Below are positions 10,801 through 25,800 of a stretch of DNA of 64,000 nt, one piece after another. The stretch lies in contig NC_134999.1 of assembly GCF_051020985.1 (NCBI RefSeq), forward strand, positions 34,071,160 through 34,135,159. The letters are read 5' to 3'. A program made the position numbers and the translations under genes. Every line of letters begins with the position of its first letter. Within the stretch, counting starts at the first letter, position 1. Below the pieces are notes generated by a model. The model was not told the DNA's origin, made no database searches, and saw only the letters and a list, made by a program, of their open reading frames with translations. Origin of the DNA: Nomia melanderi (taxonomy: Eukaryota; Arthropoda; Insecta; Hymenoptera; Halictidae).

Positions 10801-13800
10801 TATCCATTCATAAATCGCCGTTGAATAACAGAGTACTACGATCGAGTAAATACATTCTCCATTGTATCGGAGCGTGTACCGTTTGTTTCAAGGAAACGCG
10901 GGGACTGCAGCAACACCTGGCTTTATCTCGCCGCGGTCGACTAATGACTCCACCAGCAGGCACGATAAGCTATCTGTTAGTCAGCATTTGGTAGCGTGTT
11001 TCACTGTTTAGAGGCTACCGTGCAAACTATATACGCGAGCGCTCCGACGTTCCACCGAGGTCCGTTTCGCGGAATCAGCGATCCGCGGCCAAATATAAAT
11101 TCTAACTGGCTCCGATTACAAATTGTCAGGGGTACCGAGTATGTTGACGGTGTAGCGTGTACATGGAAAAGCCTGTAGGCGCATTACCGTGCGGATCGCG
11201 TGCCCGATGAGGGAGATACTAACTTATCAAGCATGCCAAGCCGTCTTCCGAGTTCCTTGCTCTCCGGTAAACGAGCTATCGTTTCCCTCCTACTCTATCC
11301 TTCCTCCATTCAAGCTTCCACGAAGGTGGACGCGAGAACTTGTTTTCCAATCGAGAAAATTCTCCTTCCCATAACGAAACCGCTAGCTTCGAAATTGAGG
11401 CAACCTCCGACGGTCTCGGACTCGGATGAAACCGCCGGCGCTCGAACGTGGAAAGAAATGATATATTCGTCGCAAGGGCAAATTAATCGCGCTCGCTGCG
11501 AACCTGACCCGAGACAACGAGGCGAGTGGTTGAAGAAGGAAACCGGAAGTCTGCCGAGCGAACAGAAAGCGGTCCCAGAGAGATCCCGCGAGTCGCAGGT
11601 GTCGGCCCGCAGCGAGCAGCGGTGCCGTTAATTGTCAAGAGAGTCGCGTGACTCGTGCCGGAAGAATAAAGATTGTTTCCATCGCGCGCAGCGCAGCTGC
11701 GATCAGTCCACGGTAATTGAGACTCATTACCCGGCAAATCACCGTGACCGATCATCGCTCATAGATTCATCCTGCCGCGCGAAAGATTCACCTTGCCCCG
11801 CAATCCGAGTCCCCGCGATCTTCGGAGCCGCTTCCGTGTTCGCGACGACGCGACGACGGGCCGTACGTGACTCTCGCGGGAGGAGAGGACACTCGCAGCA
11901 CGCAACGTGCCCTAGGTAACTCTACCCTAACGCCGTGGTCGAGAGCTCGCAAAGTATATTGAGTTACGAAATGAACGGTAAATCGAGGGGAGACGGGCCT
12001 AAAATAGAGAGCCACTGCCACCGCGACACGGTTTAAATACCGGCATTAAGACAATCTTCCGGTTGCACACGTTCGCTGCGAGCACCGTGCCGCGACCTGC
12101 AGTCTTTTAATCCCGCTGAACCTTTCGTTCAATTGTTCCCACGAATCTCGGCGAAACGGTTTGCACGGAGAGAAGGATTCTAACTCACGATTGTTTTCGA
12201 TAACAAAGGAGTCAATTGAATGTACAGAACCACGGGACGGGGTTGCGAAGAGATCGAAGCGATCGCGAGGAGTCGGAATTAAATATAGAAAGATGTTTTC
12301 ATTGGCCGCCGCGATGGGTTCTAACACTTTTAAATAGCCCGGCGAAAAACTAATGGTCCCACGCGATTTCGTTGAGGATCCGATTGAAAGAGAGCTTTCG
12401 CCGCGTCCGGTACCGAGACGCCGCGCCGGTCGGGACGCGTGGTCCTTCTTTTTCGGAAGTCATCGAAGGAGGGAGGACCGAGTGTCGCGGTAGCCCAGGG
12501 GTAAGTGACACCGGCTGAACTCTCTCGCTTCTATATATAAACGAAAATAAAGCAGCTTGACATTTGAACCGTGCCCACTCTCTCGGGCCCGCGCGTCGCC
12601 GTTCCCAGTCCCCCTTCATCCCGCGTCGCGACGACGCCCGACGAAAAGGGAAACGCGCGGTGCGCGGCGTCGCGACGGCCGGGCCGGGGAAAAATTGTGT
12701 CAGCTAAATTAGGAGAACGGCCGGGGCCGGTCCCCGTATAGATCGCTTTCAGAACCGCTTTTTTTTCCCTTCCTTTCTCCCCCTTCCCGGGTTTTCGTTC
12801 GCACCGGAACACAGTCGAACGGGGGAATTAATCGATCCCGTCACCCGACAGAAACCAGCCCCACCGAGAAAGTACGGGAGCCTGTTCGTCGGCCGGTCAG
12901 TTTCCGCGATCGAGCGACGGCAATTAGCATGAAATAAGAGGGAAACGAGGAAAGTGGTACGCGCCGGAGACATACCGGACGGGATCTAATCGAAATCGAG
13001 ATGCCCGATTAAGACATTAACTGCCAAGAGAATTTCAAGCGTCTTGCGTAGCGATACTTTTTCTTCCGTAACAATGGAAAATGTATCAATGGTATCAACG
13101 TATTCATATTACGTTATTATCTGGCTGCATGTGTTACTAGATATTTTTACTCAGCATCAAGTTTCTTATTGTAATTAGTAGATGATTCCTTGGTGAGCAG
13201 TAAGAATGAATACGTTTGCTCCTCTGAGGATTTTGAGAAGTTTCGAATGTTTACCGCTAGACTTGAATGGAATTTATAGAAATTTTACCGTACTTGTCAT
13301 TCGTAGACAGTTCGTTTAATCGCGAAGAGAATGCAGTTTTCCTCGACTTGAATATCCTCGAAATGATGTACCAGTGTTTCGGCTTCCGATAGGCACCCGC
13401 AGCCTAGATATATCACAGCGACGCGCAGAGCGTCCGGCAACGCCGCCTAAATGATTCTAATGAAGCAACGCGCGCGGAAATCGCAAGCATTGTTTCGAGG
13501 CGCGTCGCGAATAACAATTTCCAACGGACGCCGCGATAAGAGGCTTCCTCGGCCGCAAGGAACCGACGCCGCGAGCGCGGCGGCTCGTAGATCTATCTCG
13601 AAAGTGCCGTGGCAGCGTTATTCTTCCTAAACGAAAGAATTGAACGCTTCCGCTCCGGACGAGCGGCTTTTCAGGGCACAAAACGCGGAAACGCCGGCGA
13701 TGTAGGAGCTCCTCGCGATTCTGGCGAATTCATTAGCGGACTTTCACCTCGCCAGCGGAGCGGTTTCCGCTCGTTCGGCGTCCATCGTCGGATAACTCTT

Positions 13801-16800
13801 TCTACGAGCGCTCCGCTCAGGAGACCGTGACAATAGCTTGTCACGGGAATTGAAAATTGCCTATAAATAGCGCGTAACAGACCGGGGACCGCGTTATCTG
13901 CACGAAGAGCAACCACGGGGACGGCCCTCCGCCGCGACAAAATGGCGAGCGAGACCTTGCACTCCGCGTCCCAACTATAAACGGCGCACCGCGAAAAGCG
14001 ACGAGTTTCTTGAACGCACATTTTTAACGCGTTACACGCGTGAATGCTACGGCATTCATTATCATTGTGATACAAAATTACATGAATATTATAAAAATAC
14101 AGCCCTGATTTCTTGAAATTATTGTGGATTTTAATGCTGGATGTTCTGCAAATCAATACTGAATGATCTCAGGGAATAAACAACTGAATCGGGAATTTAT
14201 TCTTCAACGAGCTTTCAATTTTTTTACTGGCTTATGTAAATAGTCTCTCGCGCGAGAGAAGCACTTGCACCGATACGTATTACGTTTCATCCGCGTTTCT
14301 TATGGAATACGTGGGAAATAAAAGAATACGTCGCTGAGACGTGTCGCCCGCGGCCTCAATTCTATTATTCCTCTTCGCCTCCTCCGTGATTCTGGATTAC
14401 GTTTATGCGTTTTTTATCGACACTAAAGACACACCTGGAGATCGAATGGCCCTGCGAGCCGCGGTTTTCGAGAGAATGGAGAATAAATTCGCCATCGACG
14501 GACTTTGATTCCCGATGGAGGCGCGTGAATTCCTCGGCCGCGAAGGCGAACGCGCGGCGGGAGGAGATAAATCTGCGGTTTATTCAGCGGGGGGTAGGAA
14601 AGGGTCAACTTTCGGGGTCAGTCGCTTTTGGAAATCAGTCGGGGAATGCGGGGCTCGCGCGTATTTATTTTTACCGTGATCCGCGGGGCACGCGCGATCC
14701 CGTGAAACACGCGGCACAGGAAATAAAAGAGCACGCCGCCGGACGGACGCACGTGCGACCGCGCGCGGTGCATAACGACCGGTCAAGGATGCACTATTAT
14801 TAATATGTCCCGACCAGTTTGCTTTTTGGAGGAAGATCGGCACGAAACCGTGATTAATCCGATGGACTTAATTATCGTCTCCTTCGCGATTTCATTCGCG
14901 ACCTAATCCCTCTTCGTTAGCCCAGCCGCGGTCAAGCTGTTTCCTACGGGGTGAAACTCGGGGAATGATTTTAATGGGCATACTCGAAAAATTAGAGCCA
15001 ATTGCTGCGGGCTTCCAGCCTCTGATAGGAACATGCATAAATTGAGCGTGGGCTTTCGTTCGCGACCCAGAATCGAGACGAGCGAACACGAACTCCAGCT
15101 TGCCGGAGAAAAGGACGGGTTCGCGGAGCTTTCGGTTTCTAGCGCGAGATTGGCTCGAATAGAGTCGGGTCTAGAGTCAACCGAATACGCTAGGATAAAT
15201 TTCTGGTGAATGAAATTCTCGGTTCCGCGGGAATAAATCGTGACGCATAGCCGAAGGACGCTGATTCACTGAATGACGAAAGATTTGCGGGACTGCTGAA
15301 GCTATTTCAACTAAATGATCTAAAAATCGGTGGAATTGAGAATCGATTACGATGCAAATCTGTAGTGATTTGCATTGTCAAACATCATAAATCAAAGGGG
15401 AATGGGTAGAACGCCAAGGTCAATACTAACGACGATTTAATTCGTCATTGTCGCATCGATTCTTCGAGGCGAGCAGTGTATACTTCGCGTTCACCTATTC
15501 TCGCGGCTTACGGAAAAATTGAATGGACGTTTGCCGTGCGTCACCGTGAGTCATCGATGCGAGAAACTGCAGGGACATGGTCGTCGATGCCATTTTCGAG
15601 TTGCACGCGAGCGAGACGCGTTCTATTCGACGATAATCGGACGTTAATGAATGAGATTGCGCTACGTGGGACAATATACCAACGTTGCACGCGCGGACAT
15701 TGTTTAAATATTTACTGTGTACAGAGATAACGAGCAATCAACCTCTGGCCTGTGTCGCTTTTATCATCGCTCCTGTCCAGACAGCTCGAAATTAAACGCT
15801 AACGGAGAGATAGCCTGAAGATGGACGGTCCTATTACTAGGATTCACAGGTGGTTGTAGTCAAGGGACAGCGGAACAAAAGCTGGCAAAGCTTCCAGGAC
15901 AGCAATTACAAGCTCCAAGAGCGGTTCAAAATAGAACAATCTCCGTTCATAAATTACTACCGACGTTGCTTCGATCGTTGCTCTCCGAGGCACGCTTAAC
16001 TAGCATTCATTAGTTTGGTACCGATCCCCAGTGGCGTACTTGACCAAACACTGGAACAGGGTATCACAATAATCCCGTAATTACAGTATCGCAGTGAAAT
16101 ATAGATCCATAATATAATAAGTGTAATCAGCAGACAACGAACAGACACAACAGAACAGTCCTAATTCAATTTCAACCTCGCACAAATTTCTTTCCGCGTC
16201 TTCGAGTTACCTCTGCACGAAAGAAAAACCATCGCGTTGCATCGTAATTAATGACGCACCGTATACAGTCGCCGAAAACGCAATCCGTCGCGGTCGGAAG
16301 GCCGCAATTAAAAAATTCCGCGGGATCCGCCGGCCGCGTTTCAATGAAAATCATCGTCGCGCGTTTCAATTAAAATTCTCGCGACGAGAGGGTGGAGTCA
16401 CCCTCTCGCCCGAGGGGATTCCACGTCTATTTTCACGCGTGAAAACGGGGGAGGCGCGTCCGGGAGTGACGAGCGAAGCGGACACGAGCTTTTTCGCGTC
16501 CGTCCGTCGTCGTCGTGCGTCTCCGTCGCCTACGGGGGAGGAAAGCGGGGAACCGGATTTCCGAAAAAGGGAAAGCGACTCGGGACGCAGGTTGCCTGTA
16601 CGCCGCGACCGTGTGCACGCCCACTTGAATGCGATAAATTATACGAGGAGGCGGGAGCGAAGGGGTCACCATAAAAGAACCTGTTACGTTCCAGATATTA
16701 ATCCGGCGAGCGGGCATAAAATCGTGCGGCGGAGTCCCGTGTCCCGAGGGGACTTCACCCCCTCGATGTTTCGGGCGACAATAAGCCCCGGGGAAAAATA

Positions 16801-19800
16801 AACTATGCACGCGGCGACGATCCCCTTACGCCGGTGGCCACGTTGAATCGCGATTGATCCGTGTATTACCGGATCCAGCGGTTGCTGTGGGGTGTCTGAT
16901 CCGTTAACCCCTTATGCGAAAGATCTTTTCACTTAACCCCTTGCCCTGCGATCCATTCCTTAATTATGATCGATGTAACTGCTTTCCTATTAAGAAGTTA
17001 TTGATACGAGACGGGAACTCTAGGCGTACTCTACGTTTGCTCCAAAGTGTAATTATTGGTAATAGAAGAATAATGTTTAATTTGAAAGAATCGAATAATA
17101 TTTATGCTTGCTGCATTTTGCTTAAAATCTTCACTGCCAGTCTACGTTGTTGTAAGGTTAATGCTTGGTGTGGTCATCGAGGAGGACTGACTCCTCTATT
17201 CTAGAAACAATGGAATTTATATTTTCAATTATTTACCCCATTCCTGTATGTTAATTTTTAAAAGTTAAGAGATGGAAGTTTCGCAGTTTCAGTGGACAAT
17301 ACGAATGGAGGACTCGCAGAGGCAGGAAGTTTCAATTTTTCGCATTCTTTTGAACCGATAATGATGCTGTAACCGCGACGGAGGAGATCGGAAGATAACA
17401 TAGAAACATGTGGCGATAAAATCGCGCTAAATGCACCAGAACAGCTGATCCGGTAGTCAAGCGTGCTCAGATACCGATCGGCCTATAAAATTGAGTGCCC
17501 TCGTCGAAGGGGTTGTTCTCCCCTGTTCGGCCAATAACCCGACAACAGATAAACGTGAATGGGGTTATCCCACGATCTCGCTCACTTAATAGGCACGCCG
17601 TTATCCCGTCGTTAAGTAGCGCACCGGCCCACGTTCAGACCGTGTTCAGGGGCAACGACGAATAAACATCGAGCAAACAGTCGATCGTGAAACGTTGTTC
17701 ACGCGATTAAGCCGTTTTTCGATCCTTTCCCGTATCTATGCGGGGAACGCGTGTTACTAAGGCTACCACCGATAAGCCTCGATGTTCTTTTAATTGAATC
17801 ATTATCCTGCGAAAGGAGAACGAGAACGGTCTATAACCGCCTAACTGGCTTCCGTTAATGGAACCCTCCGGTTCGATTAAATTCCAATTCTCTACGGCTC
17901 CTGCATCCCTTTCATTTCACTTCCAATCCCTCGAGAAATGAACCGATAATGGAATTTCAGCAGCTGGGAAAGTGATGGGAACCTGCTCCGGAAAGTAGAG
18001 ATCAGGATCGAAAGACAGGCAACACGAAGTTTTATTTTTCATTTAATCGATTTTCCTGTTCTACTCGATCCACCGCGATCCATAATCGTAGCATTTAGAA
18101 AATTGTCGTTTGATCTTTAAACGCAGACATACGTTCGCTTACACTTTAGGCAAACAGTCGCGCTCTGACGTCACCCGGCTCGCAGATAACTATTGGGTTC
18201 GCCAACCGAGAAATTCAAGAAGAAAATCCTCGATCCGTTTCTGGGTTGGCGAGCGAACGATCCATGGTTCTCTGTTCCCTTTATCGATCGTCCAGAACCG
18301 GTAGGTGTGACGTTTCGCGCAAAACGGACCCCGCTCGACAAAAGAAGAATAGGTGTGTTCTGGCCGAGCGTGTTTCTATACAACGACGCAGGGTGTCCAT
18401 TGTGTTTCCTAGTCTCAGCGGAGAGGGCGTTCGGAAAAGAGAAGTATTCGCGAAGCTTCTTGAAAGCGCGATAGAAAAAAAAATGGGACTTTCGGAGATT
18501 AAGGTCGAGAGGAGGCTCGTAGCGTGAAATGGGTCGCGAGATAAAACAAACGTTTCTCGCGGTCTCGCTGCGGAGGGATTTCAAATTTTTCCCTCTACGG
18601 GACCGTGAGCGCTTCCGGTTTTGCTTACGAAAGTCACTGCGAGCTCGCCGAGGCGTTTTAATCGACTAAACGTGGGAAAAGAGGAATTAATTCCATTCGA
18701 GTTTCAATGGAAACTCGATTCAAAAGAGACGCGCACAATTAGCGGAGATTAAAGAAATACTGTAATCCACTGCGGCGGTAATTCGAACGTGGAGATTCAT
18801 TGATACACGGCCATCGCAGTTGTCGAAGGATTAAAGGAACCCTCGACAGAGGAAGGCGCTCGAAAAAGAGCCGCGTCGAACGCGAACGCATCGTCACGGA
18901 AGCACAGATGTTTGAGAAGTTTCAACTTCAGGGCCGTTCGAACTACTATCTCGAAGGCACAGTTAGGGAATACACTCAGCCGCGGAATTACACTGCGATG
19001 GTCGCAGATGCAACGCGCGAGCCGAGGATCCAACAGCTGCGCCGCCAAGATATTCCCTTTTTGCGCTCTTTTATCGGTTACACCGTTCAATTCCACGCGT
19101 CTCGATGTTCGCAGTCGATGAAACGACTTCGTTACCCGGTAAATGATCCTGAATTGCTCCGTCGAGCGACACCGATACCGCGGAATCGAGAGTTGCGTGT
19201 CGTTTCGCTCGCTGATCGACATTATAATATAATTTCGCGGTTGCGTCACAATGGCGCGTGCCTTTACAATATTCGCTCGTCGATCGTATCGTTCGCCGCG
19301 ATGCTCGACGGACCAGAATCACCTATATCCCAGACGAATCGGTATCGATGGACGCCTGGTCGCTGCTCGATCGAGGAAAATCGAATTCAAAGTGGCCACG
19401 CGACTGACCTACTGCTCGAGTGACTTCGTTACTCCGGAAATCGGTAGAATATTTCGCGCGTTCCAACATTTCCAACGCGTCCCGCCTCGAGAACGAGTTA
19501 GAGGAACGAAAGTCGTCCGGCCTAACGGCGAAGAATCGGATTTTTCAGTACGGCGAAACTCGTTCCTAGAATAACCGAAGAATTGTGGGAAACGTATCCG
19601 TTCCCTCCGAGGCGGCTGCATTCTTTCGCGACCGCGAGACGCTAAATGGAACCATTCGACGTAACGAGGACGACTCGGCGTTTTTCTGATCGCAGGATCG
19701 ATTCGCCGCGCTAGTGAACGCCAATAACGAGAGAGACACCGTGGCCTGCGCGTCACCGCGCGAACGTAAAAATGTGTCCCGGGAGTAGTTCGACGCTCCA

Positions 19801-22800
19801 CTTTTTCCACGGAGATTTGCTTTCGCAGCGCGAGCGAGTCCGCGCGACCGAGAACGCGATTAAACGGCACGCAAAAGTAGAGTGTTCCGTAGGAGGTAAA
19901 AGCAAGGACGGCGGCCGTGTATTGGCGGGACAATCGGGCCGAGAGATGCTCCTCGGACCACCCAGAATTTCGTTTGACAATGCCGCTCGGCTCGCTTCGA
20001 TAGCGTCGCACTCTACTGGCTAACGATGCCGTACGCGATTCCGGTCCCGTAATACCCGTGCCTCTTCTGACAACGAGACGCTACCGAGACGATGGAAGAT
20101 TATTCGAAAAACGATCGCGAAAGGAGCACGATTTAAGTTTCCTGCGCGCCCACGATCGAAGCTGCGGATTAGGAGAATACCGCGAAGAGACTGCGCTACA
20201 TTCAGCAGTCGCTTCCGAAGAGGAAGGAATTCAACGTTTCCTCGTTTCCTTTGCGTGCGAGATCGACTTAATCCAACAAGGTTGAAATTTGAATATTTCA
20301 AACGGACTAGTTAGGAAAATTGCTACTCGAGTGCAGGTGATATTTTACCGATCACCGGCACGCATCTAGTTCCACGGGTTACGTCTGAATACATTAAGAG
20401 ATCTAGAGTTCACCCGTGATAGCGTACCCGTCCTTGCGAACAGGAGGAAAGAAGAAAAACACGGTCGACATATTTTGCGCCGTCCGGCGATGTATTCGAG
20501 CGTGTCGCCGTTCCACGTCCTTACGAAATTATTATTGTCGTTCCGGCAGGCGCTTTTCGACTCCCTGCGCTGGCCCGGATACTCCTCGGCGCGTGTAACA
20601 TTTTTAATAATCTCCCCCGACCGGCCTTTCGCTAATGGATCGGTGTATCGGCCCGTTCGAGCCGACTCAATTGAAACGCGAACGTTAATTCTATTACGAA
20701 ACCGCCGACGATTCCTTGTATCTCGCGCTCGACGGTTTCTTGCGGCCGCGGAACGGGTCCGGCGAATCGAATTAATCCGATTCCACGGGAATAAAAACGA
20801 TCTGGTAAGGTCGATAACTGGAACGCTAACTCCGTACGCGAGCGCGCAGCTATGTAACAGGTTTCACGGGAGAATAATACCGGTGTCACGCGATATTATA
20901 ATTTCAACCCGGCGTTTCTGTATTCAGCAGGCGATCCGTTTTCGAGCGACTGGTATCATCGTTGCTCCAGTTCGCGGGAAGCATCCCCGCCGAGCGAAAT
21001 TCATGCGGCACCGGCCGCAGAATAGATCGTTGCTCGACGGAACGCGTAACGGTTCGAGAGTGTACCAGGTGTCCCGGCGAGTCTCGAACGTCACCGGATG
21101 GATCGGTTCCGTTCGACCAAAACAAACTAACGTCTCGACGTCGGTTTTCGATATAAGGGACAGACAAACGTCTCGCAAACTTGCGATTGTTCGGTGGAAG
21201 TATCGATGAAGATGTCCTGCGACTGATTCTTTACGTAATTTCAATCCTAAATAGATTCTTCGCGTATTTACAAGAGTTTTCTAGAACTAGCGAAAAAATA
21301 AGAGAAAGTAGCATTGTCAGCTAAGACTTGTTTCTAGCTACTGTTAATGTTGCAGGGAATGATTGTAATTCATTTGACGCGTTAGAAGAGTATCTCGTAT
21401 TGATTCGAAATATTTTGGACCCCGTTCAAGTGTACGCGATAAAAGATTCGGTGTAGAAATGGTTCTCGAGAAGACAATCGGAGTTCCTCGACGAAGCAAC
21501 CCGCGGTGTTCGTTTTTGAGAGAGGATAAAATTCCTTTCTCGAGAAAGAGGAGCGAGGTGCGAAGCGTACGGGGACCAGTATATAAGAAAACGTTTGCAC
21601 GGTAACATTAATGGACACATTGCCGAGTTTAACAGTACACTTTAATGCCACGACCGACACGGCTTAGTGGTTCGAGTGGCGTAATCGTTAAACGAGCCAC
21701 TTGGCATCTCGTCGATGGTATTCCGTCGTCGAAGGAGAAAAAAAGGGGAATGACCTACCTCATCGTGGCCGAGTTGCTCGAAACTTCCACGAAACCGTGG
21801 AGATTCCGGGCGGGCCCTTTAAATAGGTGCCGGACCATCCGATTTTCGGGAATCGAAGAACAATGCTGACGATTCGTCGCACTCGCGACTCGATTTATCC
21901 GCCGAACGACATTTCAGTGAAGAATAATCACCGGGATTGACATAATTGAAAGCGATGAAAAAACGATTAGATTCACTTCGCTCGGATCGGCGCATAATGA
22001 ACTCGCGATAGCTCGCGGCTAACGCAGGTATTTCGATGCGATTCGATTCATGAATATGCAGATGGATTAGCAAGAAAGTGAGAAATCCTCGAGAGATACG
22101 ATCTAGCACAAATAACAAAGTATGTTTTCCTCCATTAACGTGAATATACCTCGATCGTTTCGAAAAGTATTCTCCCAATTAAAGTTACGCGGTTTCCAAT
22201 CCTTTTCGAGCTTAATATTGCATAATTTTTTAATTGAACGCGACTGCACGTAAACCCAGTGCTCCCCGTTTAAGGGAAAGTCTCATCGCGGGGCACGCGA
22301 CGATCGTCACGTAGGCACGCAAGCTTCCCTTCGTTTGAAAAGCTCTCTCGAAGCTTGAAACGACGCGATTTCAGCAGTTTTCCGTATCTAGATATCCCAC
22401 TGATCGTTATTGAACACGGAAGCGCGACTGGCGACGAGGAAAAACAAACTATGACGTGGGAGAGACGCTGCTCCCTTTGGCAATCGATAGCTACTTATGG
22501 CTGGAAAAGAGTAGGAACGATACTACGCACGAGGGGTCACGTGAAACCATGGAAAAATGGTACCTTCAGAAGCGCTGTTACTTATACATTCACAAAGAAT
22601 CCAAATACACAGGATACAACAAAATCTCCTCCGATCCACCCGAATAGATCCTCTCTCTTTACACATTTAACAAACCCCTACACCTACCATTCACTTAGCA
22701 CATTGCGTACTGGTAACGAGAAATCTCGTTTTTATATAAAGACTTACCTATGCAACTTCGCTAATTACCACAGCATTGGAAAAAATATAAAATTTTATTC

Positions 22801-25800
22801 CTATTGATTATCTATGTATAGTGATATAAGTTGACCTCAATGAGAATTGCCATCCGCAATTCAGTTTTCTGAAAATGATCCGGTACGCAATGTGTTAAGG
22901 ATTAAACAACAAATCAGTTAATGCCGTGTACGTCGTACATGGTACTCGTAAAGGTTAAAGAACATCCAAATATCAATGACCACGCAGTGAACGGACAGAC
23001 GCGACACGTTACGAGAATCTAAATCGGCTGTTCGTGGTGCAACCATAGCGCATCCGCAAAAATGCCCCGATAAAAAAGGACACGGACGCTAACGAATTCC
23101 ACCTGACTCACCTGCGTTCTCCAGGGACGCGGTCGAGAGAGAGAGAGATTTGAAAATTCGAAAGCTCCTTCACGCCATAATCGTTGGCAGCCAGTAGGCC
23201 AGCAAGAGTCCGGTTCAAGGCTGACGATGGCTCAGGGAAGGAAACGGGGTACACGGGCACAGGAGGAGAATCCTCAAGGATCGACCGGCGAACGAGAATT
23301 TTATCCGACTGCACACTGTTCGTCTCGCAGCGCTCGTCTCAAAGCTCGTAACGGTCTCTCACCGGGGCACAACGTGCTCGCGACACAAACAAAAGGTGAC
23401 TGAGGGGCTGCCGGTGTCCTGACCGCCTGTTCACCTCGTCGAATTCGACCGGGGGACCCCACCCTCGCGTTACAATAACAATTATTATAGGGACTTTATC
23501 GTTCGAGATCCACCAATCGACGAGACATCTTTGACACTAGAACTACTAGTCGAGATCACTGGTTTCTCCTTTTTTTCGCAATTATTATCTTTGAGGCACT
23601 GAACACTGGAAATGATTTCGAAATTGCTTTACTTGAAGACTATGATGAATTTCTGAAGAATAATTATTAATATTTTTATAGGGATTATCGATCGTATTAA
23701 CCTTTGCACTCGAAGCTTTTTCTCACTGACGTTACCAGCAACTGGATGTAATTTTAATAGAGAATCTGTTTTTTATCGATTATAAATATTAGAATATATT
23801 TAATGGCGAAATTTTACAGTTTGCAATGACAAATTTTAAATGGCTCTGCTCCGGAGCCCTCGAGTGCAAAGGGTTAACCCTTTGCGTAATAGGGGTGGCT
23901 CATAGCACTAGGTTTCATACGGGAAAATTATAAAGTTTGATAATTAATATTATAGTATAATGTATCAATTTGAGAAATACTGAAATAATAACTTTGTTCC
24001 TCAATGTATATCGTCAGAATATCGTACAGAATATCGTCTTCATCTCATCAGGAAATGTTTGAATATTTCTAGTGAAAAACTTCCGAGAGCAAAGGGTTAA
24101 ATGCTCGGTTCCAGTGTTAAATGTTTTCTTACGAGACCCAATTGCGGAGTAGATACGATATATTGAGTTGATTCGTTTTTAGTGTAGGGTTCGAATCATG
24201 GCGTACGATAAATATTGCGCATGAATGATTATGCTGGAAGGTGGTAGATGGTCATTGAAAATACGAGAACACTCACGGCTAATGTAAGATGCTTGAAAAC
24301 GTACCATAAAGGTGGTCCGGAGATAACTTAGACGTTGAAGGGAATATTGAAACGTGGGGTGTAATGAAGTACGTGAAACAAGAAGAAAACGAGAATCGAG
24401 TTTGACGGCGCAGGACGAGCAGGCAACGTGCGAATTTTAAGGGACCACACGCGTTACGATTTATCGTAGTTTTACCCGAACAAGGGAAACCTATCTTGCC
24501 ATGGATCTTATCAAGAAATCTGATCGAACCGTTTCGTCATTAAGAACACATCCATTTCAGAGATTATCGTATAAAAATTAAAATTATTCCATGACTTTCT
24601 CTCATTTAACATATCAACTAAACAAATAATTGTGTCAATGCTTCACAAAGAAATCTATCCCTAAGGAACGCACGAGTAACATTTAACGCGCGTTCGCAAT
24701 GGAAATGATATTAATCGGTAAAAGTGAAGAAACCGTTTCCCAGGAAAATTCTCTAGAATTCTACGGAAATTTCAATGCGATTTGTCGTACGACAGATCGA
24801 TACGTGTATGGTAAAAACTGCGCGAGTTAAGACGACCCGACGGAATCGTCGGGATCCCGACGTGATAATTCGTCGAATGATAAATTGTAACGTGCACGGG
24901 TGCCTTTAAAGGAATACAGTGGCGAGCGTTGACAGGTACCCGGAGTCCGAAAAGGAACCCGTGAAATAAAGGATCGGAGAACTTGTCACACGCCGTTGCG
25001 TGTATACGTGTGGGTTGGTTGTCGAGCAGCAGCGTGTTTGGTTACTCACGTATGCGCGGCTGTTCCTGTTCGCAGCCCGGTCCCAAGATCCGCGGCGAGC
25101 CGTTCACTCCAGGATTTCACGGGGATCGAGCATCCGACGCGACGATCTCACACTCTCGACAATTTAACGGTCAGGGTGTGCCCCGAATTTCCATGCGACC
25201 AACGGCACCCGTCAAACGTGAACTACTGCTGCCGCCATCTTGACACGAGCGCGCCAAGCGCCGCGTACCGGTCGATCGCCGAATCGAGAGCACCGCTCCG
25301 AGCGGGACAATTCGAAACTATTCTAACGGGGAACCCCATTGCACCGACGAATTTTTACGAGAATCGAATATTTTTTAACACTTCGCGATATCTTTGCGGA
25401 TGTAAATTCACGTTTCCTGCGATTGAAGCGTTGAGTAGTAGTTTTGCAAAATATGTCGACTGGAAGAGCTTTGTACTTGATATTTGTTACTTTGTAGTAA
25501 TTGTTTAATTACGAAGATTATTTAGGGGATGGTTTACCCTGTTTTTATGAATAAAGGATATTAAGAGTTTCTATTTAGTATTTCTCGGAAATTATTAATG
25601 TGAAGTATTTTTGAAGTCAGTCATATGTGAATGACGTTTATTGTAAAACATGAAGTTTGTTACCGATAATTTATCGATAAAAAAAAAGATGTTTATAGAA
25701 CGATAGTCTCTGCTTTTCCGTCGGTGTACTGTCTGATATTACGATTTGTCGCAAAATTAAACAAGTTTTATAAAGTATCATTTTATCGGAGAATATTTGA

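Noticed and set aside
18800..19423. 207-codon plus-strand frame
   Set aside because: Arginine/serine-rich with no domain or splice partners; overlapping minus-strand frames are equally open.
20475..21209. 244-codon plus-strand frame
   Set aside because: Same compositional signature (Arg-rich, no motif), inside a vulcan intron.
24180..24210. tRNA-like B-box (GGTTCGAATC)
   Set aside because: No matching A-box or cloverleaf upstream at the right distance.
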